A stretch of DNA of 64,000 nt from Rhyzopertha dominica (GCA_025024175.1 QCXZ01000064.1:10168001-10232000), one strand, 5' to 3'; positions 1 to 12,720 are shown, counted from the first letter of the stretch. The notes: a model not told the origin generated them from the sequence alone. A program made the numbers and translations.

Positions 1-1789
1 ACAAAGCTGTTTAGAAAAGTGCCAGAAGAGGTATGCGCTTATATCGAACTCAAAATTGAATCACGCTGATTGTTGAGGGCGACCGGAATGCATTTGCGCT
101 ATTACGCTGGCAAACGTTCAAAGAGGCGCGCTAATGTCCCCTAATGGCGCCCATTGTCCCAACTCAATACCTCAAACATTCTCTTCGAGCAATAAGCTCT
201 TTATGTTCTCATCTTTTCTCGTTTTCACCACTTCTGAGACTTCATCGCGCCCTCTAAGTTCCATTGTGCACCTCCTGGCTTAAAGTCATTACAAATTGGT
301 AAATAGTTTGCGCCGCGACGAAATGCTGCGATATTTTTTGCTCCGCAATGTGTGTCTGCAATAAGGTAATAGGAGACTTATTCAGTAAATTGATATGTCG
401 TGAGTGAAATGCTTGTTCGAGATGAAGTATCAGTTCAATTACTCGTATCCCTTTTTTGCATTATACACATATCCAAACTTTTTGATGCTGCTGGAAAGAA
501 TAATTGACGAATATCTGCACTATTTAGATATTATGTAAACATCGACCACGGCCATCCAGCCTGGCCGATTTATATTATAATTTATTATGTCTCCAAGGTG
601 ATTCTTTTGAAAAGAGCTGTAATGTAACATACCCAGGTTTGTAGAGATTTAGATTGAAATGTGATCGTCCAGTACTTACCTACGTTGTGTTATTTTAATT
701 AAACGTACCTTCGATGCACTGGTTACTCACGTAAATAGGGAGATTTGATGTAATCATAAATAATACGAAACAATCTCAAAACAACTAATTTATTACTAAA
801 CAGGATCAAATTTGGAGGGCTAACAAATTGTAACAATGCTGCTGAAAATTGTTATTTAAAACAATGAATGAACTGCCAATTCTAGATCTGTGTTCGATAT
901 CACTTTCACTCTCAAGATTCAAAACTGAAGAGATTTTTGTTAGCATAGCCGACTATGGTCAGCAGGTACTGAGGTCCCATGCGGGTGGCAACTCAGCTAT
1001 ATAATTGAATGGTTTGGTGCAAAAATCTTGGTTTTTCTTTTACCAGATGTTTGCCCAGCTCGGGAGAAAATATTAGTTCATGCATCAAGACTCTAACATC
1101 CTACTTTCAAGCATCACGTATAACTATTGCTGCATGGATACAGCTAATCAAAGAATGCGAGAACACAGTTAAGAAAATGACATAAATAGTTATAAAAAAC
1201 GGACTACAACAGCAGCATAGCTTACAATGTTACCGTGGACTCCAAATACAGCAGTTATCCTAATTAATTAATTAATTAATTAATTAATTAATTAACAGAA
1301 CTGTTACAGTTAAATAACTGAATTATTTAATGACAATGGTGCTTGTTTAAAACTAATTACATAATGTGATTGAAAAAGGAACACAAACAATAAAAATTCA
1401 AACAGTACTAACCTGTGAACAGTTGAAGGAATACACTGAAACTGAAGAGCATCTGTTTCTCGTCCACTTAAGAACCTACCCCCTCGAACGTCGCAAATAT
1501 GCCCCATTCCCAAAACCGATACGAAATATAAACTGAACAATTTGAGAGGCAATATGAATAAAATACAGAAATTTGAAGATGGCATACCTGGTTACTTCAG
1601 AGCATATGTTAAAATACTTTAAATGGAGGCTAAATTTAAGAGTTTCTAAAAACAGGTAAACTTTCCATTCCTTACCTACCCTCTTAGCAAGACAGCCCTT
1701 CAAAAAATTTTAATGCAGCTAACCTTATCATGACATCATTTGAAAGCTTATTTTACAAGTCGTCCTGCTGTGTATACTTATACTTATTG
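1..1789. other. Gene-free left edge
   Basis: I see no supportable gene here. The first 400 bases are less AT-rich than the rest. One short frame, open from base 1, ends at a stop near base 69 and could be the tail of something that begins outside the window, but it matches nothing I recognise. Small minus-strand reading frames around 1.3-1.7 kb are low-complexity and hydrophobic, with no start context or splice partners. Confidence 0.4.
1261..1295. repeat. (TAAT)n tetranucleotide microsatellite
   Basis: About nine uninterrupted copies of TAAT/AATT. It is a simple sequence repeat with no coding content, in AT-rich intergenic DNA. Confidence 0.95.
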
Positions 1790-4170
1790 AAACAGTAAAA
1801 AATAACCCTAAGCACAATATTAGAAATTACAATAATCTATATACGTATTTCAGCAGCTAAGCTGCCATCTTCAGTAGAATAATAAGGTGACTTCTTGAAA
1901 TCTGGCCGGATTAACAGAAATTTCAGTAGAAGTGGACTCAGATCAACAACACATTACTATTTATACTAACAAAGCTTCACGCTTGAACTAATCGCTTACC
2001 TAATCAGTTCAAACAATGCGGATCTCGGAATTGGACCTAAATCAGAATTCATTCATTGTTGGAAACCGATTTTAGCAGTTTTAGGTTTTTTGATGTTATA
2101 GGGTGTGCTGTATCTTTAATATGTTGGGCGACTTATCGAACCTTCCAAACCTGAAATGAGCAATATGCTCTTTAAATCTAATTTCTATAGGGCGCCTAGT
2201 CTGTCCAATATACTTTAGATTGCATTTACTACATTTTATTTCATAAATGCCTGACCTATCTATTTCATCTACCTTATGTTTTGGGTTTCCTGATAGATTT
2301 TTTATACTATTATTGGCGGTAAAAGCCAGTTTTAAATGAAATAGTTTTAGAATGTTATGCGGTCCTTTCGTAAGTCTATAAAGTCAAAAGGAATTTTAAT
2401 GAATTTATTTTCTAAGGTAGGTGGAAGAGACGGGAGTAGGCGAATTTGGTCCCGGCCGATGGAGGTATACTAATCTGCAATGCGAGTTGGGTCCCCAGTA
2501 AGCCGTAGTGTTATAAAAAATATTTTCTTAAAAATTCCATAATACCTAGTATTCCACATAAAGACCGTTAAAGCATAAATAAGTATAGGTATATTAAATA
2601 ACTTATGTACTTAATAACAATAAAACATGTAGAAATACAATTATTTCGATTTTAGTTTTTATGGCTAAACCAAGCGAGATACGAACAAATTATAAGAAAG
2701 AAGCAGCGTTGAAAATGAAACAGGATGTTTTCAATACTAATCTTTTAAACCCCAAAATAATTCTGACAAAAATAAAGAAGTAGTGCTCTTCACTTAAAAC
2801 TATATGAATGTGTAGCAGAAACCAGAAAGATAGTTGGTAAGTGTTACTATTGTGCCAAAATTCGTTTGAATTTATTAAAAAATTTTAGAAAACAACCGAA
2901 AACTCCTATCCCATTCATTTTTCAAGTTTTTCAACTCTTTATATGAACACCTCCTTTAAATAAGCCAAGAAACTTTAAAATTTAACTTTTAGCTTAAACA
3001 CCCTGCATAATATTTCATATTTACTTAGGTTTCGGCATAAAGAATAATGCAAACCTTAAGATGTAAATATATAACACTGTACTATTAAAAATATAAGTTA
3101 ATGATTTACACTAAAGCTTTGCCGTATTGGCACTGTATGATATTGTTTTCACCATTTCATTTTGAATAAATTTTCACGCTTTTCTTTAATTGTTTACTGA
3201 ATATCACTTAAGCATGTTTGATAATTGCCAGCTGTTTAGTTTGTAATTTAAAAATAATTTTCAAAATTTGAACTTTTTTTTTGTGAAAACAATCGCGAGT
3301 AAAACAATATGTATTGTTCTTCTACACTGATTTGATATCTTACAGCATTAAAAACAGAAAGAAAAATATTTAGACTTATCTAAAAAGGTACTCAGTAAAA
3401 GATACTCTCTTTCTTAATAAATGCCTTGAACACAGCTTTTTTTATTTGTACATATCCATCTTTTTACGGCCCATCGTTTATAAATTCGTGAAAGCCGAAT
3501 TTGAACTTATTTATAGCAATAAGTTATTTAACTTTTTACTCACTTTACAACTGAAACTGGAAATTGCTTTGATAATTGCACATTTTATAAACGGGCGGCG
3601 AAATTGTAAACTTATAACCAATGAATGACAAAATATCAGGAGCAGGAGATTTTGAGAAATATAATATCGTCAGTAATAAACCCCTGTAATTGCTTTATTG
3701 GGAGGAACCAGTGGGACCCAACTCGTACCTTTCCGAAAAGACAATGTGGTGGCGTTTAAAACATGTTACTTATGTTGAATTTTCCTAAGTAAGTTATTTA
3801 CTATTTCGCTGGAGTAACCATTATGAATAGCAACATTCTTAATATATTTAAATTCTTTTTCAATGTTAGATTTTGATAAAGGAAAATTGACTAATCTGTT
3901 AAGTAAGAAATTCAAGGCCGAAAGTTTATATTAGTGGAAATGTTGGGATTCATTGAGTATAAACCTATTTGTATTTGTATCTTTTCTGTATACGTCAAAT
4001 TCTATTTCATAGTTGTTTTTTCTTGACACCAGAACATCCAGAAAAGTAAGACGTCCTTTTTCTTCTTTTTCTATTGTAAAATTAATGTTTGTAAAACGAA
4101 AATTTAAAGTTTTTCAGTAAGAATTTGGTATTATATTCTTTATGATGGTCACACCAGAGAAAGTCATACT
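1790..4170 (-). mobile_element. Penelope-like retroelement relic (RT end plus GIY-YIG domain), split
   Basis: Read on the minus strand, 3,750-4,170 encodes the C-terminal part of a Penelope-type reverse transcriptase, including TFLDVLVSR followed by a VYRKDTNTNR stretch; the usual family form is FLDVL...VYRKPT.TDRY. Further downstream, at about 2,080-2,290, the minus strand encodes KYIGQTRRPIEIRFKEHIAH, a GIY-YIG nuclease motif that follows RT in Penelope-like elements. Stops and frame breaks are frequent, so it is dead. The bases near 1,850-1,880 (rc of AGCTGCCATCTTCAGT) look like the 3' UTR of such elements. The RT and nuclease parts are about 1.4 kb apart, more than a normal linker, probably because of a later insertion (see 2,483-3,725). 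The family call is firm; the exact ends are estimates. Confidence 0.75.
2483..3725. mobile_element. Possible non-autonomous DNA transposon inserted in the Penelope relic
   Basis: A 13-base perfect inverted repeat, CGAGTTGGGTCCC at 2,483-2,495 and its complement at 3,713-3,725, brackets about 1.2 kb of AT-rich sequence without coding potential. The bracketed segment sits between the RT and GIY-YIG parts of the surrounding Penelope-like relic. An insertion would explain why those two domains are so far apart. No clear target duplication was found, so the boundaries are uncertain. Confidence 0.4.
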
Positions 4171-4440
4171 TGAATTCTGCCATTTAGAATATTTGAAACA
4201 TCTTTCCCTCCTGTTATCGTTGTCATAGCAACTAAAAAAATGTTCAAACAAAATTTAAAGAAAATTTAAGAAGTACCTAAGCATAGATTATAATTAGTTT
4301 ATTAATGTATACAAGAAATAGTTCATGGGTTGTTAACGGGCATATATATGAACTGAAAAGATATAGCCAGCTTTGACCGGATTTGAATCCGAATCTTTTT
4401 GAACACGTTAATAAATGCATTCAGGCAATAATTAGTTTTC

Positions 4441-4625
4441 ATTATATAATATAATGAGTTTATTTTAGACCAACATTGTTTTTCGACTTTTTGGAGAAAG
4501 AAAGAATCCTTTACTGTTATATTAAATGCGCCACCTAGAGGCAAAGTTATGTACTTCATAATATTTTTCTTTAAAATAATTACTGCAAGATTCTAGGACA
4601 TTTAATTTCTAGGATACAACGGTTG
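4441..4625 (+). repeat. Dispersed repeat, copy A
   Basis: This segment is similar in the same orientation to 12,305-12,720. The best block is TGTTATATTAAA followed by a shared GCGCCACCTAGA core at 4,515-4,570 and 12,590-12,642. Similarity extends left through a GTTTATTTTA block and a CNACTTTTTNGAGAAA block. It encodes nothing recognisable. Copy B carries a MITE insertion that is absent here. Confidence 0.6.
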
Positions 4626-6654
4626 TCCAGTCTTAATTGTTCACCCCGTATGCTGTAACAAAAGGAGTTTTCAAAGAGGCGGTCCAGCTAATGTTTAAAT
4701 GCTATAAATAAAATCGAAAATACTTTCAAAGCGTTTTGTGAAATCCCTTGCTGATTCTACATTAATTATCAGACTTCAGAATACTGCATAAACTTAATAT
4801 CCCATTATATTTCAAAACTAATTTATTATAGGTATACCTGATGACAGTTTTTTTTATTAAAATTGGGTTTCGAAAGAAAGGATGCCTTGTTGGCTAGCAG
4901 AAATGTAGACCCAAACTAGCTTTGTGTACATCAAATAAAAGGCAGCAATCAAAAGAGTTAATCAAGGCAGTACAGTAGCGGCAATTTTGACCAAGTCTGA
5001 AAGACTGGATTCTCCGAGCTGCTTCCTTCCTCCCGACGTTCCGAACCATTTCCCCACAATCACCTCTTTGCTCGGTCTCTCAAACACTTAGGGTGCAATG
5101 AGCCGATTAAGGCACCCATTATGCCTATTGAAAAACAGCACGGAAAATCGACGTCGCAATGAATCAATTGTTAAATTGTGTACCAATTTAGAATCTGTTG
5201 CGAGGCTACATCTAATGCCTATTTATTCTAAGAAGTTTTACATTATATTATTTATAGATATAAGGATTATGATTTTTTAAGCAATATGCGGCACTGAAAC
5301 AAATACAGCGAGTTTCTTCCGTAATCTCTAAAGTTTATAAATTTTCTTCCAACCTTGTCCAGATTGTTGAGCTTAATATTGTAAAACATTATTTCAAATC
5401 TTATACCCTGTACCTACATAACTGTATTTGATTTTTGCATTCCTTATTGAATTTTGATGTGACATGTGATACGACATCATGTAATCTATCTTGAAACAGT
5501 CCGACGAATTTGCCATTCTATGAAAAGTATTATGTTTGCAGTATTTAAGTAAATGGAGAATATATCCAAAGTAAAAAAGTGTATGTTAGATTCAAGTAAG
5601 GTCATTGTATCTTGAAAGGTACGGTTAACTGTTGTGTTATTCCATCTCTGTTACTGCCGAATTTGACAGCGAAGGTTGCTAGGCAAAGTTGACATCCAGC
5701 AATACATGCTACCCCATCTCTCGCTTGCACCACAGGAAAAAGTATCATTCTGACTTTTGTGCACCCGGATCATACCTGACACTAGAGTTGGCGATACCTT
5801 TTGTATCCAGTGGCCTTAGTTTCAAAGGAAGCGATATGCTACTTCACGGAGTCAGCCGAAATTTGTTTACATTTGCGATTTGCCAATTTCAAGTGCTATT
5901 TCTAATGTTATTACTGTTATTTTCTCTTATTTTTGTCGTGCACTTTGATTCTGTTTTTGGTGCTTTTATTGGTTGTTCAGTTAACAATATTCAAATGATC
6001 TATTGGCTTATTGGCTATTATTGGAATAGTTTTTGAAAGCTGACAAGGCAATGTTTAACCATTGCTATTGTGTTCCTTAGGGTCACTCTTGCGCCCTGGG
6101 CGAAAAANGACCCGAAAGAGAGCTTAGTTTTCAGTGTCTAATTTAAATTTTAATTCAAGTAATGCATGAGTTTGTTTTTATTTGCTTATGTGTTCTTCAC
6201 TTGAATTTGTAAATTGAAAACATCACTGTTTTCTATAATAAATGTGTTAAAAAAGAATTTTAGTCTTCCCGGAATTAAGGAGATTAAAATGCAGCATAAC
6301 TTTTAATCATTGCGTCCAAATCAGAATCTAAAGGAAACAAATATTACACCTAAGACAGAAATATAATACTGTTATATTTTATCAAGTACTCTGTGAAATA
6401 CTTGCTTAACGCTCTATTTACATGAAGACCTAGAGAATTAAATTAAAACCTGCAAAGTCATTTCTTCATCACTAATCACCTGGAAGACCAAATTTCGCTT
6501 ATATTCAAGGCAGTCTTTTCGCGAAATCATACATCCCGATTCCCGGTGTGATTTTATGAAAAGTACCTGAAGAGAGAACAGATAAGCGAATTAATTATTC
6601 AGTTGTTACATTTTGGGCGATTAGTAACTATTTCTATTCTATCTTCTACGGGGC
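4626..6654. other. Gene-free stretch
   Basis: No gene is supportable. The longest frame (plus strand, 5,689-6,036, 115 codons) encodes a Leu/Phe-rich hydrophobic tail without splice partners, start context or family resemblance, so I treat it as chance. There is a single N near 6,108. Confidence 0.4.
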
Positions 6655-7580
6655 ACTGCACTTAGATCTTCACTTAGAAGAGCCCTGCCTTCTCAAAGAA
6701 GTGCAGTATCTCTTTCCAAGGTAACCTGTAAAGATCTTTAGTCTCAATAAATTGAGACCCAAATACTCCAAAGCTTTTGCCTCCCAGCGGTCCGCAGTTG
6801 GTAAGGAGGTAAATCGGAGTTTCCTCCTCTTCTGAGCGGAACCTACAGGTGCTACTCTCTACTATACCCATATTATATAGGTGTTTATTGAGCCGACAGT
6901 GTCCCGTAAGGGCACACATCATCAACCGCAATTGAGAACGACTAAGGCTTAAAAGCCATTTGCGTTCCTGAGCAGGCGTAGACCCAGAGATGAAGGCCCT
7001 AGATTGTTTCAGTTTTATCGCGTCTTCCCAACACGAGAAAATCTAACGACCAAGCCACTTTTTTGTGATGGAAGGTTGCGGTCTGAGATAAGGTGCGGGC
7101 GCCGCCCTTTTCGCTAACCTATCGGCCCTTTCATTGCCTTCATTGCCTGCGAACTCAAATTAAATTAACCTATTTATGTTGGGCCTACTTTATTAATGTG
7201 TGTTACGACAGTTTAGTAGAGGGCTGGAGCACACCCTAACACAAGTAAGAGCTCGAAGCGCCGCCCGGCTATTGCAGCAAATGTAGATATGCAATCCGGA
7301 ATACCTTCTACTGAGGTTCTCATGAGCACATGCCAGGATTGCATAAATTTCTGCTTGGAATACGCGCCTGTGACTGTGATCGTTTTAGACTCATTCGTGT
7401 ACCAAATGAGTCCTTGTGGTACAAGCATGTTTTCACCATTCTGAAACCACTCCTCTTTATCGCGTAACAATACGCTCTTATCACGTTTATCACAATGAAT
7501 GTCAGAGAGATCGTTTCCACTTGCCACTAACGAGCCTGTTTCTATTCGTGGCTTCATTCTGAGGAGTGTCAGCATTCCAG
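6655..7580 (-). mobile_element. LINE relic with RNase H domain and C-terminal zinc-knuckle region
   Basis: On the minus strand, 7,580 to about 7,080 reads as a decayed RNase H. It opens with a WYTNESKT segment (usually WFTDGSK), shifts frame into VFQAEIYAILACA, and includes a block equivalent to GNERADRLAK near 7,110-7,150. Downstream, 6,674-6,931 encodes TGHCRLNKHLYNMGI followed by a CxxxxEEETPIYLL region, the C-terminal zinc-binding tail of insect LINE ORF2 proteins that carry RNase H (jockey/I/R1-type). Frameshifts and stops show it is inactive. The upstream RT is missing, so the clade is not settled. Confidence 0.75.
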
Positions 7581-9085
7581 TTATTTCTTCATTTCACCGA
7601 TACAACCGAACAAAAAAGCGCGCGGCAAGTATGATTTGAAAGACGGCGAAGAAACGAGCTACAAGCGAACCAAGTGTTGTAAGTGCTGTGCAGTGTTAGG
7701 ATTAGTGGTTTACTGCGTTTCTACTCGTAGTCGTGTTTGGAACTAGCTGTGTTTGGAATTAGTGTATATCGGTAGGTACTGGTGTTGCCAAAATTCCACA
7801 TTTTTCGAACTTATACGACGTAACAAACAATGCAACGGTATATCTGTATTTAATATATAATAGGTGACGCCTGTATTTGCTTTCATATGTACACAAGAAA
7901 TAAACTAACATTTGTTAGCCTACAAATCTCCCGATGGAAATCGAAGACGCCGGATAAGGTACCTAACGCCGTAAACTCCATCAACCTATCAGGAACAGTT
8001 AGTTAGCTCTGTTTATAGTGGTTAATTAATCTGAGTTTTTGATGATTAAGGGCCGCATAAAGGATAACAGGGTAAACGAACGTCAAACCGCATGATAATA
8101 GGTAATGAGAGGGTTATTAGCGCAAGCAGATGGCGGTGACAGCCTATATCCTGCTGTGACTAAAAGCGAATAACCAACCCGAGCAACAGTATCAGAAATA
8201 ATTATGTTCCAATATTGTAAATCCGTATCCCACGCTCTAGCAACGCATAATGTGCATACATTGGCAGTCTTACTAACTGAAACAAACATATAGGTACCTG
8301 CATAAATACGTACAGATGATTGTCTAAAAGTACGGAGCGCCTGAATCTTGAAAATCCGTTATACTATCGCTTTGAAGATAAAAAATTTTAAATAAAGACT
8401 AGCTAGAGATATTCACTAAAAATATTATGACGTTCCTAAGAGGGGGGCGTATTTGACATGAATCGATTACAGTGACTGTATAAGCTAATAAGCGTCACTG
8501 TACAATCAATTAGAGTTCCTGTGTAGAAAGGGTACCGTCATTGTCGTGATATTGTCTCCAAGAATTAGTATAGAAGTTTACTACTTACATTGTTGAAATT
8601 TATAATTTGACATTTTGACCTAACTCCACAAATGGCCACTATAAGCGTCAAATCGCTTCTTTTTTATAAACGAGACCTATGCTTCTCGTCGCTCCATGTT
8701 TTTTTGCAAACGAAATAACTAAAAACCATAGTCATGGGCGATTGAGCTACTTACAAATAAGTACATACAAGAGCCATTCAATAGCTAACCGCCAGCTACT
8801 TTCAGTAAAAAGGTATATACTAAAAATTGGACACAGAAAAGTAAATGAAAATCATAATTTGTGAGTAAACGTGTGTTTTTTTAATATAACCTAATTTTAT
8901 TTGAAGAAAAAAATAACCAACCCAAGAACGGGTTCGCCGTTTTTTTACTATAATCAAGAAACGAAGAAAGAACTCCGGGTTTCACATTCATCTAGCGCGA
9001 TTAAGGAGCTATAAGAACTAACAAAAAGTCTGTAAGGTTTCATTTGATCTTTTTTTTTAAGATATTTGGGCAAACATTACATTTT
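7581..9085. other. Gene-free stretch
   Basis: No gene is supportable. A small palindrome lies near 8,466-8,503 (TACAGTGAC ... GTCACTGTA). The remaining short frames are chance. Confidence 0.4.
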
Positions 9086-9089
9086 CTTA

Positions 9090-10726
9090 AATAACGCCTC
9101 CCGGGTAATGCCTTGACAGATGTAACGCAGAAGGTTTACGGTGCAATGGATTCTTCTAAACCGATGTAGGTTCTAGTTATCCTGCATGGTTTACATGAGA
9201 GTTGATGAATCTTATTAAAAGAACGAAGTTTGTGTACTATCTTGACATGGCAAAGCGCTTAAGGTCGGAGATTAGAAAGGTGTCGCACAGAGAGTACTAT
9301 CGACTCATTGGTCAGGTACAGAGATCGCTAAAAGATGAGCCAAAGAAGTTCTGGCAATTTGTAGACCAAAGAAGAAAAACAGCGGTTCCCGAATATATGT
9401 ATTATGAAGATGAAGAGCTGTCTGCTCGGCCAACTTAAAGGCTTGCGAATTTTGCAAGAAACATTGTTGTCCATTTAAGAAGGTCGAAACTGTTTGTAAT
9501 TCGTTCAGTGTATTGAACGTGCTGTAAAAAAGCTTAAAAAGCGGCCCTGATGACATTCCAGCTTTTCTTGTGGTAGGTTGTATTAACTGTTTATCTGCAC
9601 CAATATGTCACATCTGCATGGAAGGCTTCCNGGGTTGTCCCGGTAAATAAGTCAGCTGAAAAAATTGATATCAAATTATCGACCTATCACTATCATGTCG
9701 AATTTTGTTAAACTATTTGAATGTATATTATGAGATGCCATCTCCTCGCACGTTAAATGTGTTATTGCACCACGGCAGCATGGCTTTATAAAGGCCAGTC
9801 TACAGTGATCTCCTAAAGTTCACCCACTTTGGCTCCTGGGCTATTCAGGTGAATGCTACCTGTATTTATACAGTTCTGACCAAAGCGTTTGATCGAGTGT
9901 ATCATTGTATCCTCCTCAGTAAGCTGCGTAATTTTGAATTGTGTGAGAGTCCCATTGCTTTGATTTACTCCGCGATGAAGGAAAGAGTGCAGTATGTTGA
10001 GTATAATTCAGGGCTCAAATTTGGGTCCCTTATTGTTCATATTTTTTAAATGACGTAATTTCCCAACTATCTTGCAATACCTACATGTATGCGGACGATC
10101 TTAAGATCTGTAATGTTGTGCGGAGTACTGATGATTGTTTGGCACTGAAGGAGGACATAGACTCTTTGGTAAGCTGGTGTGGTCTTAACGGTTTACTGCT
10201 TAATGTAAGTAAATGCAAGAAAATAATCTTCACCAGGAGTATGCGTCACATTAGATATTTTTACAACATATTGAAGGCACTCCCTTAGAAGATAATCATC
10301 AAGTCTCCGATTTGGGTGTGATACTGGATACTGGTCTGATCTTTGTTCCTCATATAGTGCATATCTGAGATGTCGCTATGCGACTTCTTACTGGGATTTC
10401 TGTTTCGCAATATCGCAATACCAAAGATTCCACAAATGTCGAATGTATAAAGCTTCTCTTTTACTCGCTAATAAGATCTAGACTTCAATAGTGTGCAATT
10501 GTTTGGTAACCTAACAACCAGTTTTACATTGACCTGCTTGAAAATGCCCTCAGAAAGTTCGCTAAATATATGTACCTGAAGAAATTCAATTCATATTCTG
10601 TAAGACATTGTAGTCAGAGAATCCTTCTTAACGCTGTTGGTGAGAACTCGCTCAATGCTCCCATATTGTTTTAAATTTAGTGTTGTATCAGTGTTTATGA
10701 TTCCACTATGGACAGCCCTAGTCCGC

Positions 10727-10771
<45 letters not shown>
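9090..10771 (+). mobile_element. 5'-truncated LINE (jockey/CR1-like) with (ATT)n tail
   Basis: The plus strand carries ordered pieces of a LINE ORF2. A pre-RT linker lies at 9,200-9,430 (SHREYYRLIGQVQ then DEPKKFWQFV). A degraded RT palm start follows (SKAFDRV-equivalent at 9,880-9,905, here TKAFDRVYHCILL), and then the catalytic block MYADDLKI at 10,085. Stops and frame breaks separate the pieces. The copy ends in the (ATT)n run at 10,727-10,771, which suits target-primed insertion of an element with an ATT-repeat 3' end. It is inactive. Confidence 0.8.
10727..10771. repeat. (ATT)n microsatellite, LINE tail
   Basis: Fifteen ATT units at the 3' end of the preceding LINE fragment and directly abutting the next one. 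The same repeat ends the LINE copies at 15,291 and 38,353. Confidence 0.9.
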
Positions 10772-10772
<1 letters not shown>

Positions 10773-11830
10773 GCTGTGTTTTTGGATTTGCAGAAAGCTT
10801 TTGATACAGTGTACTATAGAAGATTCTGTACAAGCTTGAGTGTTGTGGCTTTCGAGGGGTGGAATTGGATTTTTTGAGTAGTTACCTTAGGGATACACGA
10901 CAATATGTTCAGTGCGATAATACGAGAAGCAGTAGTCAACCTGTTAAATTTGGAGTGCCACAGGGAACTGTGTTGCCACCCATATTGTTTCTCGTTTACA
11001 TTAATGATTTGTTTGATGTAACCGATCAATGCCACTTCACATCTTTTGTTGATGACACCGTTATTTTAGTACAAGGTAAAACGAGTGGACTGAAGTTAAA
11101 GACAAAGGATCTGCATGTTTAAGTATCTATTATTGTTCACCAATGGTTAAATGCTAACCTTCCTACTTTAAATATCCAAAAAACCTTTTGCGCCTTATAC
11201 TCACTGCCGATATTAGATCGGCTTATTGTATGTACTTGAGACTAAATATATGTAGCTTAGAGGATGTTTGTTGTTGTAGTGTAGATATTGATCAAGTATA
11301 TTGCATCAAATACTTAGGCATTGTGTTGGATTGCTACTAAAAAGGGAGTACCTATCACATAAAGTAGGTAAACCTACTTGTGTACTAGACGCATATTATT
11401 GTTTATTTTTATTGATTTGCGTGATTATTTTATAAGTACTGCTAATCTTAGAATTGTTTATTTTGGACTGGTTATCAGGCAGGGGCAGGATGTTTAGGAA
11501 CTCTATTGAATAAAGTTGAAGTGCTGCAAAACGCTGAGTAAGCCCAGAACTTATGCTTCTGCTTTACTTTTTGAGAAGGCTGTGTTTAATGTTCACAAAT
11601 TATATATTTACCAGATTCATAAATGTTATAAAAGATTCTGCGAGCAGCCATGCATTGACTATAAATATGATACTTGTGGAAAGACTGGCAAGAATGTGCG
11701 TACAAATAGAGCAGAGACGGAGATACGTGGAAATACTGGCATGAATGTGCGTAGAAATAGAGCAATGGATCTAAATAATCAAACCTTGGAGTGCATTGCT
11801 TCACACTTCTAAAACATCCTTTCTTTGTAT
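10772..11830 (+). mobile_element. Second LINE fragment, RT domain
   Basis: Starting immediately after the ATT run, the plus strand reads VFLDLQKAFDTV (RT motif A), then GVPQGTVLPPILFLVYINDL and FVDDTVILVQG (RT motifs B and C; the catalytic pair is VDD here). A C-terminal region with VEVLQNAE near 11,515 resembles the LINE thumb segment. Several frame breaks are present. The different sequence and the junction at the ATT run show this is a separate insertion from the upstream LINE. The 3' end is an estimate. Confidence 0.75.
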
Positions 11831-12304
11831 ATTAGCACCTGTAACTGTAAGTCAAATATCCTAGAGTTGTAAAAGCATGGATTAAAAATATTTGTAATTA
11901 CCTACAATTAGTGACTCCGTCAGTCAGGTGTTAGAGCTTGTTTTTCATTTTTTTTCTTTTTGGTTTTTTTCTGGTAGTTTTAACTATTTGATATTTCCTT
12001 TAACTATATTATGTTGTAGTTTTACAGTATTGTTTATTTTTGTATATCATGTTGTGGTTGTGTATTTAAAGTTTAATGATATTTTTATTTAGTTTAGTGT
12101 TTTGAGAATGCATATGCATCCATTTTGTTTATATACACTGACCTGTTTTGCACTTTAATTTAGGTCTCTGCAGTCAAGCTTCTTTACAGCTTTTGTAGAA
12201 TATTTGTTCTTTGTTAATGCACATTACTGATAGTTATAAGTAATTTAAACTTACACAGTAACAAATAAATACAAAAATAAATAATTAAATTTGTTAGGAA
12301 GTAA
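11831..12304. other. AT-rich, gene-free
   Basis: T-rich sequence without coding potential. It may include the 3' UTR of the preceding LINE fragment. Confidence 0.35.
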
Positions 12305-12720
12305 ACATTTTATAATGGGTTTATTTTAAAGTAACATTATATTGCAACTTTTTTGAGAAAAAAAATCAACCTTTTGATATGTCTACAGTCACTGAATATA
12401 TTACAGTACCGCAATAGTCCGCGATTTCTGGGTAAAATAGCAGCGGGAAATTTAAATGTTTATGTAAAAGACAGAGTCACACCTATTTGGTTTCTATGAT
12501 TTTAGTTTCATTCACAATGCAAAAATATGCACAATGAATTGCAGCACTGTAATATATTTAGTGACTGTAGATATGTCTGACTTTAGATATGTTATATTAA
12601 ACGCGCCACCTAGAAGCAAACTTACGTACTTTATAATATTTTACATGAAATCTGTAGCCATATATTTGTTTTAAAAAAATTACCGCGAAATCTTGCGTGC
12701 TAGAATCCTAGCACGGATTA
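12305..12720 (+). repeat. Dispersed repeat, copy B, interrupted by a MITE
   Basis: This is the same repeat family as 4,441-4,625 and in the same orientation. The copy is interrupted at 12,384-12,569 by a MITE with target duplications, so the repeat is older than the MITE. Confidence 0.6.
12384..12569. mobile_element. 186 bp MITE with 8 bp target-site duplication
   Basis: The ends are inverted repeats of about 30 bases with few mismatches: TACAGTCACTGAATATATTA on the left, and the complement of the right end begins TACAGTCACTAAATATATTA. The element is flanked on both sides by GATATGTC (12,376-12,383 and 12,570-12,577), a perfect 8 bp direct duplication. It has no coding capacity. Eight-base duplications are typical of hAT, P and Merlin-type transposases; which one mobilised it cannot be told from this copy. 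Confidence 0.85.

Noticed and set aside
1..69. Short open frame reaching the left edge
   Set aside because: Only 22 codons and no recognisable family. It cannot be told from chance without upstream sequence.
5689..6036. 115-codon plus-strand frame with a hydrophobic C-terminal half
   Set aside because: No recognised family, no splice or promoter support, and T-rich composition explains the hydrophobic residues.
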